DNA of 64,000 nucleotides from the NCBI GenBank assembly GCA_017590115.1, contig JAGGNK010008670.1:7161541-7225540 (forward strand), written 5' to 3'. Of this stretch, positions 12,101-26,057 are shown piece by piece. The notes under the pieces were generated by a model that searched no databases, was not told the origin of the DNA, and saw only the letters and a program-made list of their open reading frames with translations. Positions within the stretch are counted from its first letter, which is position 1; each line of letters begins with the position of its first letter. Source of the stretch: Montifringilla adamsi (Eukaryota; Chordata; Aves; Passeriformes; Passeridae). The position numbers and the translations under genes are program-made.

Positions 12101-15100
12101 TTTTTTTTAATCACAATATTTAAAATTTACAGTGGTTATTTCAGATTGATATTTGGAAGGTTGTTTGCGGCTTTCTATTAAGATAAATGTACTGATTAGA
12201 CATATCTGTCTGCAGCAATGCAGGAAAATGAACCAGACTATCCTGAGGAGCAGATGAATATGGGAGAAGTTTCATACTCCCATTTATACTGATGGCACAG
12301 AAAGCAAGCTGCACTATCTGGGTGTAGGTGTACACAGATGTAGCACCTGTGAAACGCTACAACTAATAAGTTCAGTTGTTAAGCAGGAGTAAATTGTTGT
12401 CATCTGTCCAGTTCTGTTTAATAAAAATTGTCTAAAAGTTCATTTCATTCCCTGAAACAGAGAGAACCAAGACAGCTGAGTTTTTTACAGTTCTATTAAT
12501 AATATGATGAAACATAAAACATCTTCTGAGGAGTATGAGCTATGGGAATTTTATTAATCTCCTGAACTGGAGCTGTAGAGGCTTAGGAAGCTTAAATCAA
12601 GGGCATCCAAATTTTGCCCAACTGAGGGCTGTGTTGGCATCTTGTCTAGACCTTGAGGGTTGAATCTCATTGATTATTGCTGAGCTCCTCTTTAACACAG
12701 AGCTGCAGCTCATGCAGATAAGCTCAAAATTGGAGAGTAAAACATTCCTGGTACCTGCACTAGTGTGTGGGTAGGGGGGTGGGTTACATTATAATAATTA
12801 TGAATGCAATGGAAAGCATTGATTTTTTTTTTATTTTTTTTTTTTGTTTCACACCTCAATAGTGTTCTTGTTCACTGACTTCAGGACAAGCTAGTTTGAA
12901 ATGTAAAATTCAAACTTTTTTCTTTCTGTTTAAGGTGTCAGCAACAGTAAGTCTCTGTATACAAACATGAAGTGATCTGACCTAACCTGTGTCTGTCATT
13001 TCACTTACTGAGTCCATGTCAAATTGTGCAGATCTAATTCCTTCTGGTCAACTCTGACAATGCATAAAGGATCATATAACAAGTAACCAATAACAAATTA
13101 ACAGAAAAAAATTGCTTTAATTTTAGGCACTGAATACAGTGAGTTTCTTTTTTCCCTTCCTGATGGCCACCTGTAACAGAAATATACAAGCTCATCTTGC
13201 AGTTGCAGGACACTGGTGCTGGTATTGAACTTTGCTCCAGAACTTCTGTATTGAACCTGAAAGTTCACAAAGAAATGTTAATTTAAACAGAAGTGTGATT
13301 TTCTTTCTGGTTCTTTTCATGAGAAGGTTTTCCTGCTGTTCCATATTCATCTACTGAGGGCTGTAAAGCCACCCTTTGAACAGTGTCCAAAGTGTTCCAT
13401 ATTCAAACCAGCTAGAGTAGCAGATTCAGACTCTAGGACAACAGGAAGAGGATTTCTGTTTCCCATTTCTGATATCATTATCTCTACCATAAATTATAAA
13501 AAAAACTTTGCCAAGGTTAGGGGTGATTTTCTGCCTATAAGCCTTTTAGAGCTTCTGGTAATTTGTTTGGTTTCATGCACGCATTTCACTTGTGGTGCCA
13601 GTGCACACCATGTCTCAGATTACACCTGTTGAACACATTGTTAAATAATTTTGATTTATTTAGAGCAGAAATTCAGATTTTCAGGGTTCCAGAAACAATT
13701 CTATTGCAGATAATTGCAAAGCATAGTCTGGTCAAATATTAAAGCATGGGTATATGGATGTTTGATGAATTTATCACTCTGCCTCTTGAATTTGTTATTG
13801 GTTATTTTCAGTGATAAACCTGAAGTGTTTTATCTTTTATGTGAAATGAAAAATATATTTACAAGAAATATACTACTGAGGCTTAGAATCTAAATAGATG
13901 GATATTCATTGAAGTGTTCCCATGGACAATAACTTTTTATTTCTACAAGATTTTCCTCTTTCTTTTAGGTAGGTATAAAGACAGGGAGGTGCATATCAAA
14001 CAGCCATGTAAGATAAAGGGATGATTTGAACGGAGGGGTTGGAAAACAGGGATTTTATTTCAAATATAAGAAAGTAGCTTTGTGTGCAGGTGGATTGCAG
14101 AAGGGTTCCCTCTTCTGAAACCCATCTGGGAAGTTAGTTTAGCTCTATTGATGTTTGAGACTCTTTCTTTCATCACAACCACATGCCAAGACAATAAGTA
14201 ATTGAACTGCGTGTTTTGCCTTTTTAAAAAGGTGTAATCTCCTTCTGAAGTGTAGAGAGATGTTTTGCAGGATTTTTCTCATTTATCTCTCACTGCACCA
14301 TGCAGGCGGGGTTTGGAGCCTAGGCTGCAGAATCTCTTTACCATCTCTTTGATGAACACCTGCTTCTGATGTACAAATGTGTATCTGCTGAGATGCAAAA
14401 TTGAAATAATTTTAACAGTATAAGAATAATTAGGAATCTCTTTTAAAGGTCCACCTGTTCAAAATACTGGTTTGTTTATTTCTACATTGCATAACGTAGG
14501 CAGAAGTTTAGCAGTTATGATTTCGTAGGCATTGTTTTTCTGTATTTTAACCTTAAAATGAAATTATTTGTAATTACAAAGAAATCACAAGTTAGATTCC
14601 AATTCGTATATTCTCTGGAAGCTATTAAAAGAATAAATACTGTCTTTTACAATGAGATGTCCTTTCCGTTTTTCAAAATTTAGAAGGTAAAAACAGATAC
14701 AAGTGCAACTTTTTTCACTTTTTTTTGTGCTACAGCCATTTATTTTACAAGAACAGAAGCATCTCTTTCACAAATATTCCTCATAAAATAAGTAGATAGT
14801 ATAGAGTTTTGGAATTATTTGATGCTATGCATGGTCTACCTTAAAAACAGAAAGAAACAGGTTTTAAATATGGATCATTAATTAATTGACCTATTGCTTA
14901 AAATGTAAATAATTGCATTTTGATAATAAATGGATCAAAATTTCTAACAATTTGTTTCTAATTTACTATATTGCTCATTAAAGAAAAATTGAACAAGCCT
15001 TAAAAACTTAAATTTTAAATTTAAATAATATTCATAAATAAATGTGAAAATACACCCCTTAGTTCTTAACTCAGGTCACCTTATTACAGACTTGTATCCC

Positions 15101-18100
15101 TTTGTCAGTGGGAGACATTTTGAAGTCCAGTTAAAGACTGTTGTGAGTGATTTATCTGCATAAGATGGAGTGAATATTTACAATTACAATGTAGTTTTTA
15201 AAGTTGGTTACCTATTTATATGCCCTAATTTAATTTCAAAGTGAGAACTGAAGTATATCCAAAGTAGAGAAGCAACAATTTTTCACAAAATAATACCCCT
15301 TTTAAAATACACCAAGTAAACAAAGTGTGATAAATGTAAGGAAAAGGGCAAATCTCAAATATTTAGGCTTATTCTCACTGGTGCTGGTTCTAATTCATTG
15401 AGTTTATTGGAGAGCAACATTGACAGACAAGTAGGACCAGTTGTTGACTCTTAAATAAATTCTATAACTTTCATATTTTAGTGAAATTATCTGACTCAGC
15501 TGAAGAGATTTCCCACTAATTTCTACTCCTATCTCAAATCCTTTCACAGCTATTGATCTCACATAACCCTTTACAGAAGGTTATTCCATTCTTTAGCAGA
15601 ACAATGGAATAAAACTCACTCTTAACTCTAATGAACCCAGTAAATGATAGTTACGAATTCAGGGTTTGCAAGTTGCTTTTGTAGCACCTTGCTTTCGTCT
15701 GCTTCAAGCTTGCAAAATTTTGACTATTTAAGAAATATTGCTCAACTGGGTTCTGCTCACAGCTAAAATGTTTTATGGTTTATTTGAAAGTTGAAATAAA
15801 AATATTTCTGGACATTTTGTAGAGGAAAGAAATAGATGCAAAACAGTTTTTTTATTTTCTCCATATCAAGGGAAATACAATACCAAGAATTTATTCTGTT
15901 TCAGTTATAAAGGAGGAGCCTGAAGCACAGGCACAATCACCTGTGAATGGACCCTTTGACTTAACTCGGGGAAATAATTTTTGTCCTTATTTAAGCCATA
16001 AAAATTAGTGGGTTTTGTATTCTAAGATTTTTGTACAGCTTTAGTAAGGACTTTGAAATTTACAACAAAATTCTCCTCATGTGGAGCACTAAACGCTTTC
16101 TTATTTTGACACATTTTTCATCCATGTGTCCTTCAGTTTCATCACTAATTTTTTTTCCTAAAAATCTCTGGTCATGAAAAGTTATTTATGTCAGATTAAT
16201 GAACCATACTTAAACTGACTGCACTCTGAGTCACACCTGACACATCTGTCACTCAGGGTGCCACAGCACGCTGGGAGCTCCAGGGCCAGAGTGAACGTGT
16301 GCCAATGGCAAAGGCTGCCAAGAGACTGGGTGGGCATGGAGGCTGGAACAGGACCTTTGCCGAGGTCAAGAAAACTTATTGTCTCCATTGCCATACCTTG
16401 AAAATCTTCTAGCTGTTTGCTGTGCCACAAGAGCGTTAAAATAAGAAATATAGTACAGGCATTGCCCTGAAAGCAGAAGTACCAAACGGAGAGAGATAAG
16501 TTAAAATTGCAAAAAAGGGCAGCAGTTTCAGTGAAACTTAGATATTTTTGGATTGATTTATTATTTATTAGTATTTATTACTTAATTGTTTGCTTTTTTA
16601 GTTATTTCACTGCGGTATTTGCTCATCAAAAAGATTGAAGTATTTTTAAAATGCATATGAATTTTTTTATTTGAAATTATTGCATTATCTCAAATTTGAT
16701 TGAACAGTTTAAGAATTTCAAATTTAAAGCAAAATGTATAATATTCAATCAAATATTAACATTGAATTTTTCATAATAATGTAAAAATAGTGAAAAAAAA
16801 GAACTCTGGAAAATAAGTATTCATCTAGCTTATGAAATGAGTATTGAAGAGAGGATGAATTTTTTTGAATTGCTGAAAACAAATTTGGATACAATTACAG
16901 TGTTCTACAGAAACATGGAGAAAAGCAAGAGAATTTTTTTTAAAAATGTGTCTGTATTCCTTGGTTCATGCTATTCTACATGTTTTAAGCTTTGATTTTA
17001 GAGAGAATTTCTGGGTTTTTCCTGTGGCAGTGATACAGATGTCACAGTGCAGACAGACACCCTGTCATGTTGAATTTAGTCTTGCGGAAAGGTGTCCCCA
17101 GACAAACAATAACAGCAGCAGAAGTGGGACTGCCATGTTCCTACATCACCTCCTCCACAATGAGCACTTCACAGTCTACTTGCAGCCATTTACAGTCAAA
17201 CCTAATTAAACACGAGCACGTTTTTCTTCCTGCTAAAAGCAAACAACCCATGTATAATGGTTATGTTGTTAACTTTAATAAAAAGCTACAAACTGTGAAG
17301 GATGAGATTCCAACAGCAAGGTTTAGTCAGTGATGTATGTACACAGAGTTTTGGATTCAGTGTGTTGTTTAACAGTTCAGTTTGAAAATAGAAAAAAATG
17401 TTTGCTTTCTTGTTGTTTTTCTTTTTTTTTTTTTTTTCCTTTCTCCATCATTTTTCTATTTTTATACTCAGGTGATGCAATGAATGATATGTCCTTTCCT
17501 TAGAAAACCCAACTTACTGGTTAAAACTGAGTATATGTGTGTACCATAACATGTGTGAGTATAAAGAATTTAGTGGGAAGAAATTCATTGAACATCAGAA
17601 CATATTTAAACATTGACTCTTTTTTTTTTTTCTGAACATATGAAGAAAAATTTTAGAAAACTTGGAAGTGATGCATAACTTCAAACAACAGTTGGTGGGG
17701 GGATAGGAAGAGAGTCTTAAATACTTGCAATTTAAAAATTTGTATGGTAAGGGCAAGATAAAAACACAAAGAAAACTTGATCATTAATACTGAGGACACT
17801 TTGATTTGGTGCTTATTTGTTACTTGCATGAGGCTGCATGAAATAAATACCAGGATGAAGATGAGGTTTTAACTGAACATGAGTCTCACTCACCAGGGTT
17901 AAAATGCGAAGTGAACATTGCCTGGTTGTTTTTAGGGCCTTCCCTTCCATAACATGTTCTGTACTTACTGAGCATTAAGTAGCATCATTAATTCTGTTGG
18001 GTGTTCAGTCTAGGATGGATTTTGCTTCCTTCTGGTTTTTTTTACGGATTGCTGAAAAGCAGCTCATATATTGATTCATGGAGAGACGCTGGTGTAGGGT

Positions 18101-18821
18101 TGTTTCAGGAGTAGGAGTATCTCTCTTTGCTGTGGTTCTATGTGAAGAAATTCCCACAAGACTTTTCTCATGAGAGATTTATGAAAATCATTAAAATAAG
18201 TGAGTATTTACATCTAGCTGACACATATCTTTTCTTATTTCTAGACCACTTTCAGTTTGGAACAGGGATTGACTAGTGAAAGCAATTTTCCATTTAAGTG
18301 AGCCTTTATATGTATTTTGCTGTACACAATATCCCCTTTATTTTTTTACATGAAGGCCATGGAAATTCACTTTTTTTAACCTTTCTAAACCTTTGAATAG
18401 CGTCACCATCCCATTTTGTTTCTAGTTGAAATATATAGCAGAATGTGCCAGCCCCCAATCACATGTGTTATTCCAAGTGTACAAGTTAGTGATTCCTCTA
18501 AACAGCAGAATGACTGCCTATATTTCTGTCTTCCTTTTCTCTAACCCTGCCACCCTGATTGTCTCATCATCACACACACCTATAAAATAGACACTAATTT
18601 ACCAAACCAGGTAATCTTCACTTTCTAACCCATGAGAAAAATGCAAGTCCCAGCTTCACTAACACATTCTGTTAGGCTGTAGTCTTGCTAAATAGATGTT
18701 TTTGGGACAGTGGTGAGAAGTGTCAGGGTGATCAGAAAGCTCACAATGGCTACTAAAAGCTAAAACTTCATAATCAGGAACCTGAAACCTGTTACAAGAA
18801 TTATTAGTATTTTTATTATAT
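9136..18821. other. Long AT-rich noncoding stretch, no gene seen
   Basis: The sequence is mostly AT-rich and unique in appearance. It holds a broken T tract (12823-12845, T10-A-T12) and a T16 run (17422-17437). One GC-richer patch at about 16220-16400 stands out. It contains a 79-codon minus-strand frame (16191-16430) whose translation I do not recognise. No retroelement, RNA gene or splice-delimited exon was identified. Confidence 0.55.
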
Positions 18822-18955
18822 CAGTGTCTGAAGCTCTAGCTATTAGTCCAGACCCTTTTTATTATAATGGACAAATACAGAAGAAAAAGATAGACCCTGA
18901 CCTGAAGAACTTATAGTCAAAGTAGAATCATGAACAGAGAGAGAATGAGGGTGTC
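18822..18955 (-). mobile_element. Decayed MIR-type SINE (amniote MIR-like), 3' part
   Basis: Read on the plus strand, the order of landmarks matches the reverse complement of the 3' half of the amniote MIR-like SINE. First comes a CAGTGYCT start, then an 'ACAAATACAGAAG..AAGA' block, then the diagnostic 'GACCCTGACCTGAAGAACTTATAGTC' region (consensus form: ccctgccc-gaagagcttacaatct), then the 'agacaagacagac..' purine tail. This is recognition from memory of the family, not an alignment. The tRNA-like 5' end is not visible. It is an old, inactive relic. Confidence 0.6.
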
Positions 18956-21744
18956 AAAAGTCTTTCATTAGAGTGATTGAGAAAAATGATGCATTTGGGG
19001 AGGTGTCAAAGGGGAGGCATTAAGAGATATTAGAGATACCAGTTGGAGTTAGAAGAATGGTTTAAAGTAGGGAGAAAAAGGCAACCTTGAACTTATTTCT
19101 GAGAAAAGCTTTTATAGTAAACCTTTGAGTACTGTGAAATTCAGTGGACACCAAGTCTATGCAGTTGAACTAAGGACACTGTCTTTCAAATGAGTCATCT
19201 GCTCATTATTCTTTGCAGAGTTGCTTTTGAGAAGAACAAGGTTTCAAAGTCGGTAAAAATTCTCTGTTTTTTTCACTAACAACAAAATATGTATATACGG
19301 AAGATCTCTATGCTTTCAGTTAGCTCAGATATTCTCTTTAGAATTTTATACATGCTATAGGTACCACATGCAAATGCTAGGGAATCCTGAACTGGATTTT
19401 TAGTTCTTATATTGATTCATGGAACACCCTTGTAGTGCATTGTTTATAACCCTCTGGGCTTCATTGTTTCAGTGCTTTTAATGATACTGAAGAGGTGTTC
19501 AGGTGAAAAGGGATAGATTCTGTCAATGGAAGGAGCCTAATTGCTTTTTTGAGTTATAAAATTCCCATCCATCAAGAAAACATGTAAATATTAAAAGGAA
19601 ATCTACTTGTTCATAAACCTTTAGGAAACTGTTACACTGTCAATTATCACGGGTTATCAAAGATGGTCATATTGTCTCACAGTTTTGGTAATTGTCAGTG
19701 GCTTAATAACAATACTTCTGACATCTGTGTCAGGTGGGATGTGGGAGGCACCTCCAGGAGGCTCTCCTGAACTTTTGTCTGCTCTTCCTGATTCTCTGAA
19801 TATTCTCTTGCTGGCTCCCAGCCCTTACTTCACCTGGACCTCTTACGCTGTTGGTTTCTTACAGTGAACAAGGCTGACAAGGGAAATAATAGGGAAAAAA
19901 ATCCCAGAAAATAAAATAGAATATTTTATTTATTGTCTCCTGTTGGTGATCAGAATCTAAGTTAACAAAACATTTTGCCCAAATGCTTTTTACAGGTCTT
20001 ATTTTTATATATACCTTTGTAAAGCTGTATTTAACTGAGGGTTTGCTTCTTTACCTGCTTCTAACCGAAAAGATAAGGAATATTAAAACATAGTAATACA
20101 TTTTCTTTTACCATTTTGTTGGCTGTCTTCCACACAGAGTCTGTTCTCTGGGGACTGAAAGAAGAGGTTGCATTTGGTTTCCCCTATCTGTGTTCAAGCA
20201 ACCTTGTTTTATGGGTCACAGAGTTGTTAATCTCAGTGTGACAGGTCAAAAGGAACAAAGAGGTGTTCAGCCTGGGACTTCAGCACACTACCTGTTTTAA
20301 ACTTTAAAAACCCCATTAGATACTCTAGTAAACTTTATTTCTACATCTATTTTAAAAAGCCATGTAGAAAAGAGTGGAAAAAGCACAGACAGTTATTGTA
20401 GGTTATAAATGTTATGGCACAGTACCTGGTTGATTTCCCCCTGACCTGCCCAAACAGAAAACTGGACTCTGACCCAAATGAAATATACTGCAGAAAATAT
20501 CAAATTTCTATAAAATTTGTTTAAAACAGTTATTTTCTTCTTTCAGTTTTTCAATTAAAATTCCCTTTTTTTTTTTTTTTTTTTTTCTCCCAGAAGCATG
20601 AGGAAAATAATTGTCTGGTCCTGTCTACACTTGCATATTTTTTAATTGTGGGAAAAGATGGGCAGCAGGGAGAGGCAGAATAGGACAATAGTTCTGTGAA
20701 GGACAACTAGGGAGGCACCTGTGCCAGATGCATAATCAGTTACTGAGTGAGGTGAAAGGCCAGGAGAAGATCTCAGCAGAGAGGCCACCAGTGGTATGAG
20801 GGAGGCCGAAAGTCCTCCTTGCATAGAGATGGGTTGCATGGCTTGAGATAATCTGTCAGAAATCCATCACAGATGAAGATACGCCAAAGAAGTGATCTTA
20901 GGAAAGAGGAAATGCAGAAAAACACCTTAAATATTATCCCCTTTCTGCAGTGGAATGAAGAGGGCTGTTCCCAGCACCTGGCAGCTCCAGGCTGCTTTGA
21001 TTTTGTGAGTCAGGAGAAAGTGAGAGCAGGCTCAGCCAGTCCAGTGCCTGCAAATGCACAGGGAATTGGAGGTGGTGTGACAGACTGTACTGACTTGATT
21101 CTACCGAATACCATCTTGTTTTGAGACCAAACCATCTGTTACTTGGGCAATGATAATGAAAGATCTTGACTTAAGACTGAGTACTTACCAAATAAAATCT
21201 GGTGACTTGGCTCTGTATTAGCAGAAAAAATGCAATAAAGCAGGGAATTAACTTGCTTAGTTTGATCTTATATCTGATACAGTCACTGCAGTTTGTATTA
21301 AGTCTTAGCAGGATCAAAAAGCATTTTGTAACTGAGGCTGTAAAAAAAAAATTCCAGCTATGAAAACTTGTTTGACTGAACAAGTTAAGATTATTCAGTA
21401 TGTGAGTTCCTATCTGTAAGATATTGACAGGTATCTTTATTACTGGAACAGGCTAAATGTTTTCTACGAGTTAGAAGTATGAAAACTACCCAGATTTCTG
21501 GTAAATACTGTCAGAAAATAATTACACATCACATTGTGTGGTACAGTAGTTAAACTCTTCTGTTTGCTGGGATCACATTCCCAGTGATTTGAAAGATTAA
21601 ATCTAATTTTTAAAACTTTCTAGAATAAAATGTGTGGAGGAAGCACTCCTGCTTTGAGATTGCAGGATGATGCATGAACTATTTATTCAGTTCCATTTTT
21701 TCCAAGTGCCCAGTAAAATTGTGAATTCTTCTTATTCTGATTAT
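18956..21744. other. AT-rich noncoding stretch with T21 tract
   Basis: Contains a T21 run (20566-20586) and, just after it, a purine-rich patch (about 20650-20830). The small open frames (60-83 codons) show no domain. Nothing else could be identified. Confidence 0.55.
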
Positions 21745-21804
21745 TTGAACACAGATAAGACAAAGCAGCCCATGGTTGGGTTGTTTTGTCTTATCTATGT
21801 CTAA
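21745..21804 (+). repeat. Long near-perfect hairpin, 28-position stem, 4-base loop
   Basis: Bases 21749-21772 pair with 21777-21800 around the loop TGGT: 21 Watson-Crick pairs, two G-U pairs (21768:21781 and 21765:21784) and one mismatch (21752:21797). The stem extends outward to 21745/21804 past one further mismatch (21748:21801), giving 26 of 28 positions paired. On the minus strand the two wobble pairs become A:C mismatches, so the plus-strand RNA folds better. It is too short and tight-looped for a typical microRNA precursor. A template-switch inverted duplication, or a short inverted-repeat relic, is the simplest explanation. Confidence 0.85.
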
Positions 21805-24800
21805 CTTTTTCTTTGAAACCTCTGTTGCCTGAAAATAGTGAGTCAAATTACAGAATCTATGTCTAAATATCTCTAAAGCTGAAATGCAGATCTGGGACTA
21901 CTTGAATTGTCATTGGGATTCCTCCTGGTGTTTTACACATTACACACCTTGGGTAGAGCACGTGGTCTATGTGTAAGTGAACTTTCTGGAATCCCAGAAT
22001 AATCTGGGCTATTATACTGCTGTGCTTGGAACAGTGCATCTCTGGGGGCTGCTGAGACTTAAATATTAACAATACTGATATTTTGCAGCCTGAGTAGCTT
22101 GAGCTCATCTTGAGGTGTAAGCTGAAACAAGGTCAGAAGGATCCAAAGGCGCAGTAGGATATGGCAGATTTTGGTCGCAGTGTTGTGGGAAACGATTCCA
22201 GTTTAAACAAAACAAAGCAAAACAAATCCTCTAAAGCTAGAGAAATAATCATTAACTCCTTTGTGATACAGGATTTCTTTGGTTCAGAAGATATCTTCTT
22301 CTATTTCCCCTGCCTTAGGTTTTCAAGAGGACACAAATACACATGGTACTTGCTCTGCCACCTTAAACTTTGACTGAGGGAGGCAAGGGAAATGCTTAGA
22401 GCAGAGTCATGGAGAGGGCAAGGTTTTAAATAAAAATTGCATTGCAACACAATGCAACTCTTCAGGAGTATGTATCCTGTACAATACAATCCCTGTCCCT
22501 GAAATCTTCAAGGTGACCTCCCACTTGTGTTGGAAAAAAGTCTTTGGGAGGGACCACCCGGATAGGAACTGGAGCTCTAAGTGTTGCCTTGTAGGTCTAG
22601 TAGAGTTCAGGAATGTTCTTGTTTAAATTGCTTTGTATTTTTTGTTTTAATTGTTCTCTCAGCTCTGAATGAAAAAATGAACAATAATAGAGCTGTGTGA
22701 GATTGAAATATATGAATCCATAATAATTTCCCTCGGCTTTCAAGGAAAGCTAAAGAGTAAATATCAAACCGCTCAGAATTAGTGATCTCTAAGTCTTCTG
22801 TCTCTTCTGACCCTTTTTAATTCTAGTCATACATTGTAGATGCCACATTGCTACAAAGCAGCATTTAAAGTGATCTGAGAGCTATTGTGGTGTTTTTGGG
22901 TCATCAACTCGAGAGAGCTACTTTTAGGCCAGCAATTGTTCATTCTCCCTTTCTGTCTCCTAATTTGCTTTCATTTTTTCTCTTGTTTTGGTGTCTTTTG
23001 TACAGTAAGTTTGCTCAAGATTTATAGCTAGTTATCTTCTTCTTTGTTCTCATTATTTCAAACAAATAAAAATTAAGAACACAACACTAAAGAAAAATAA
23101 ACCAATTCTGCTGTGAAAGTAAACCAGAAAAACTTCTTTTGCTTTTTCAGGTTATACTAGAAATTATCATTTTAATCCCATTAATGATAAATCTACTGTC
23201 GTGCTTTATGGTAATTTTTGTGTGGATGCAAAAATTAAAAACAGCAGTGAACAAATTAAGTTTAAACATTTTCTGCAATCACACTAAACACAATCTTCCT
23301 GTTACAGTTTATGGCATTTGCTGGGCAAACAGACTAAAGGCAAATGTGCCTGTTGAAATCTAAGCTCTCTTCTGAACATGTGTTAGCGTTGGCATCTCCT
23401 CAGTTTAAATACTGTGCATTCTGCTCTACTTTCTGCATTTCAAGAAAGTCAGATTCTCTTCCCCCCTGCCTTCAATGCAGCCTCTTTAATTTTTTTCTAA
23501 TAATATTGCAGTACTCAGTACTCATTTTAAAGATAGATAGATTTTTTTTTTCTCATAAAGAACAACATTGTGGGGTAAAAAAAACCTGCTGGATGTGATT
23601 TCAAAAAATGTCAAAATATGTCAAACGCAGAAACCACTCAAGGGTTTCATTAACTGAAGCTTTGGTGATAAGTGTCATCTTGTCAGAGACCCACCCATCT
23701 CTCCCAATACATTACCAAATGTACTAATTTCCTTGCTGAGCTTGATGTTTATTGTATAGCTGAAATTGAAAATGGTCCGTAATGGAGTGAGCTTCAATCC
23801 AAGACCAATTCTGAATCTAAATTACTTGCTTCATTCAATAGCATTGACAGAGGAGAGCTTTGTGCACCTTGTACCTAATCAACCCTTACTGTGACCCTAA
23901 ATTCAGCAGTCTTCAGAGATTAATAATAAAATCCTCAGTTCAAACAAGTATTTGCCCTGAACAAGTTGCCCATTTCTTATGCTGAAAATGAAAGAATGTG
24001 ACATTTTTTAAAGCTCTGCATATTGTGGACCATCACTAATTTTTGATCTTTGGCCTAAAGAGGCAAATTAATGAATAGAAATCCCGTGCAGACCTGGGAT
24101 AAGTGTTCTTAAAGAAAACATCTTTTTTGAAGGAATTTATTTTAATTTTTTTCTGTTGTATAATAGAAGTTAAATAACATCTATTTACACATGTGAAATA
24201 AGTGCCAGAAGGTATTTTTGTCCAAACTCAAGTCTACCTCTGTAGATAAATAATTATTAAAATTAATACATTAAGAAAAGTATATTTAACTTCATTTTAA
24301 CTGTTTTATTGTTTATAAATAATTTTTAAGCTATTGTTTTACCTGGAGTCAAAAGTTTTCACGGTTACAGAAGCATGAAGGCTATTGTATTTTGGACTTG
24401 GCTTTATCTCACAGATGGTGCAGGTCATTATAGAGAGTACTTGGTTGCTAATTTGGAATCTGAATTGAAGTATTTTGAGACAAAAGGGGAAAGTTGACTC
24501 CACTGGAATAACAGGAAAAAGTCCTGACCAGAAAAGGAAAACAGTGATCCAAACTGATGGGGCAGAATGAAATTTCCTTTTGTTTAGCAGCATCCAATTT
24601 TGGTGCAGGAGACCATGACGTGGTCTTTAGAAGGTGGAAAATGCAGGCTGCAGGCAGCCCGGGAAGCAGAGGTTTCTGCCTCCTGTAGGTGAAATTCCAG
24701 AGTAGGAGGAGAGGAAGAGCCAGGTGATGTTGGAGTTACCACCCTGCTCTCCTTCAGCAGAGGGCAGGAGCGAGGTGTGTGACACAGCCGTGTGTTTTCG

Positions 24801-26057
24801 CTGCTGACTCAGTAGAGGAAAAGTAAGTGAAATTTGAGAGTTTAACTGCTCCAGATGTAACCATTTGCTTGCAGCAGCTGGTGGACTTGTCAGTGAAGCT
24901 GTAGAGAAGGGCATGGTTGAGCCTGCCTTTTGCTGAATCCTTTCTATTTCCAGCGTTTCCCAGACATGGGTTTGTTGGTGGACCTTGGCCACAGTGTCCA
25001 TCCTGTGGCCACAGGCCCTGCCCATCTCCTTGGAGTGGCTGGAGTGGAGCAGCTGAATTATGACCCACAGTCCCGACTGCTTTGGAAATCAGAAAGAGCT
25101 ACATGCAATGAGACCATGTGTCCTGAACCCAGTGAACAATATTCAATGGATTAACAAATATAATAAAAGCAATAATAATATATTGTAACTGAGGCTAGTT
25201 AGCATGCTTGGGATGTGTTAAAATTCTTTCACAATACAGCTGATGAGAGGGAATTTTGTAAATGTTTTGAGTAAGCAAATGTATGTGAATACAGTTCCTC
25301 TAATAATCCACAGTAATTTCTGAGAAAGCATCAACTCTTGCATCATTTCTGCTCAGGCTTATGTGCATAACTAATGTGGTTATTGATTTAGGATACTAAA
25401 CAGCACTTTATCCTGGATGTTTATTGGCTGAAAAAAGGGGATGTGTAATTATTATCCTCTCCTACAAACAGATTCTAATAGAAAATCATGTTCTTCCTAT
25501 ACTTGGAGGGCTGTTGGTTGAGTATTTAGTGAATTTCTTTTTGAAGAAATTATAACCAATCTACCTTATCTTGTCATGCACTGGAATTCCCTGACCTCTC
25601 AGATTTTTTTTCTCCAGGATTATTATTGCCTCTTTCATTTCCTTCAATCCTGTGCTCTTTTGAGTATAAGACCCCATAAGCTGGTGACACAGCTGAACTC
25701 ATCTTTTAATAAACCTCCTACATATTTTATCCATATTTTAATCAGATATTACTTCTCTATTAATATTTTAATGTATTGCTGGCCATAACTCAAGTACCAT
25801 GTGATTATTACTTGCTTGCTTAGTAACAAATGGCTTTATATGACAAACACTTCAAGGGCTTTGTTGGCCAGTGTTTGGTGGAATGGCAGTTGGCTGTGAG
25901 CTTTTTTCTCTTATCTAAGCCAGATATGATTTGAGGCTTAATTCAGCATCAGTCCAGCACTTTGAGAATTTGTAATTCCAGCTAATCTGTGTATGCGTGT
26001 TTGGACACAGATGCTGGGGTTTTGTTCATCTCAGCAGTAGCTGTAGGGTGAGTTCAC
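21805..26057. other. AT-rich noncoding stretch, no gene seen
   Basis: A GC-richer section at about 24600-25070 carries the longest minus-strand open frame of the window (132 codons, 24627-25025). Its translation is rich in serine, threonine and leucine with no motif, and an overlapping frame (24754-25068) is equally open, so composition explains it. No repeat or RNA gene was identified. Confidence 0.5.

Noticed and set aside
24627..25025. 132-codon open frame on the minus strand
   Set aside because: A second minus frame (24754-25068) is equally open over the same bases, so the GC-richer composition explains both. No motif was seen.
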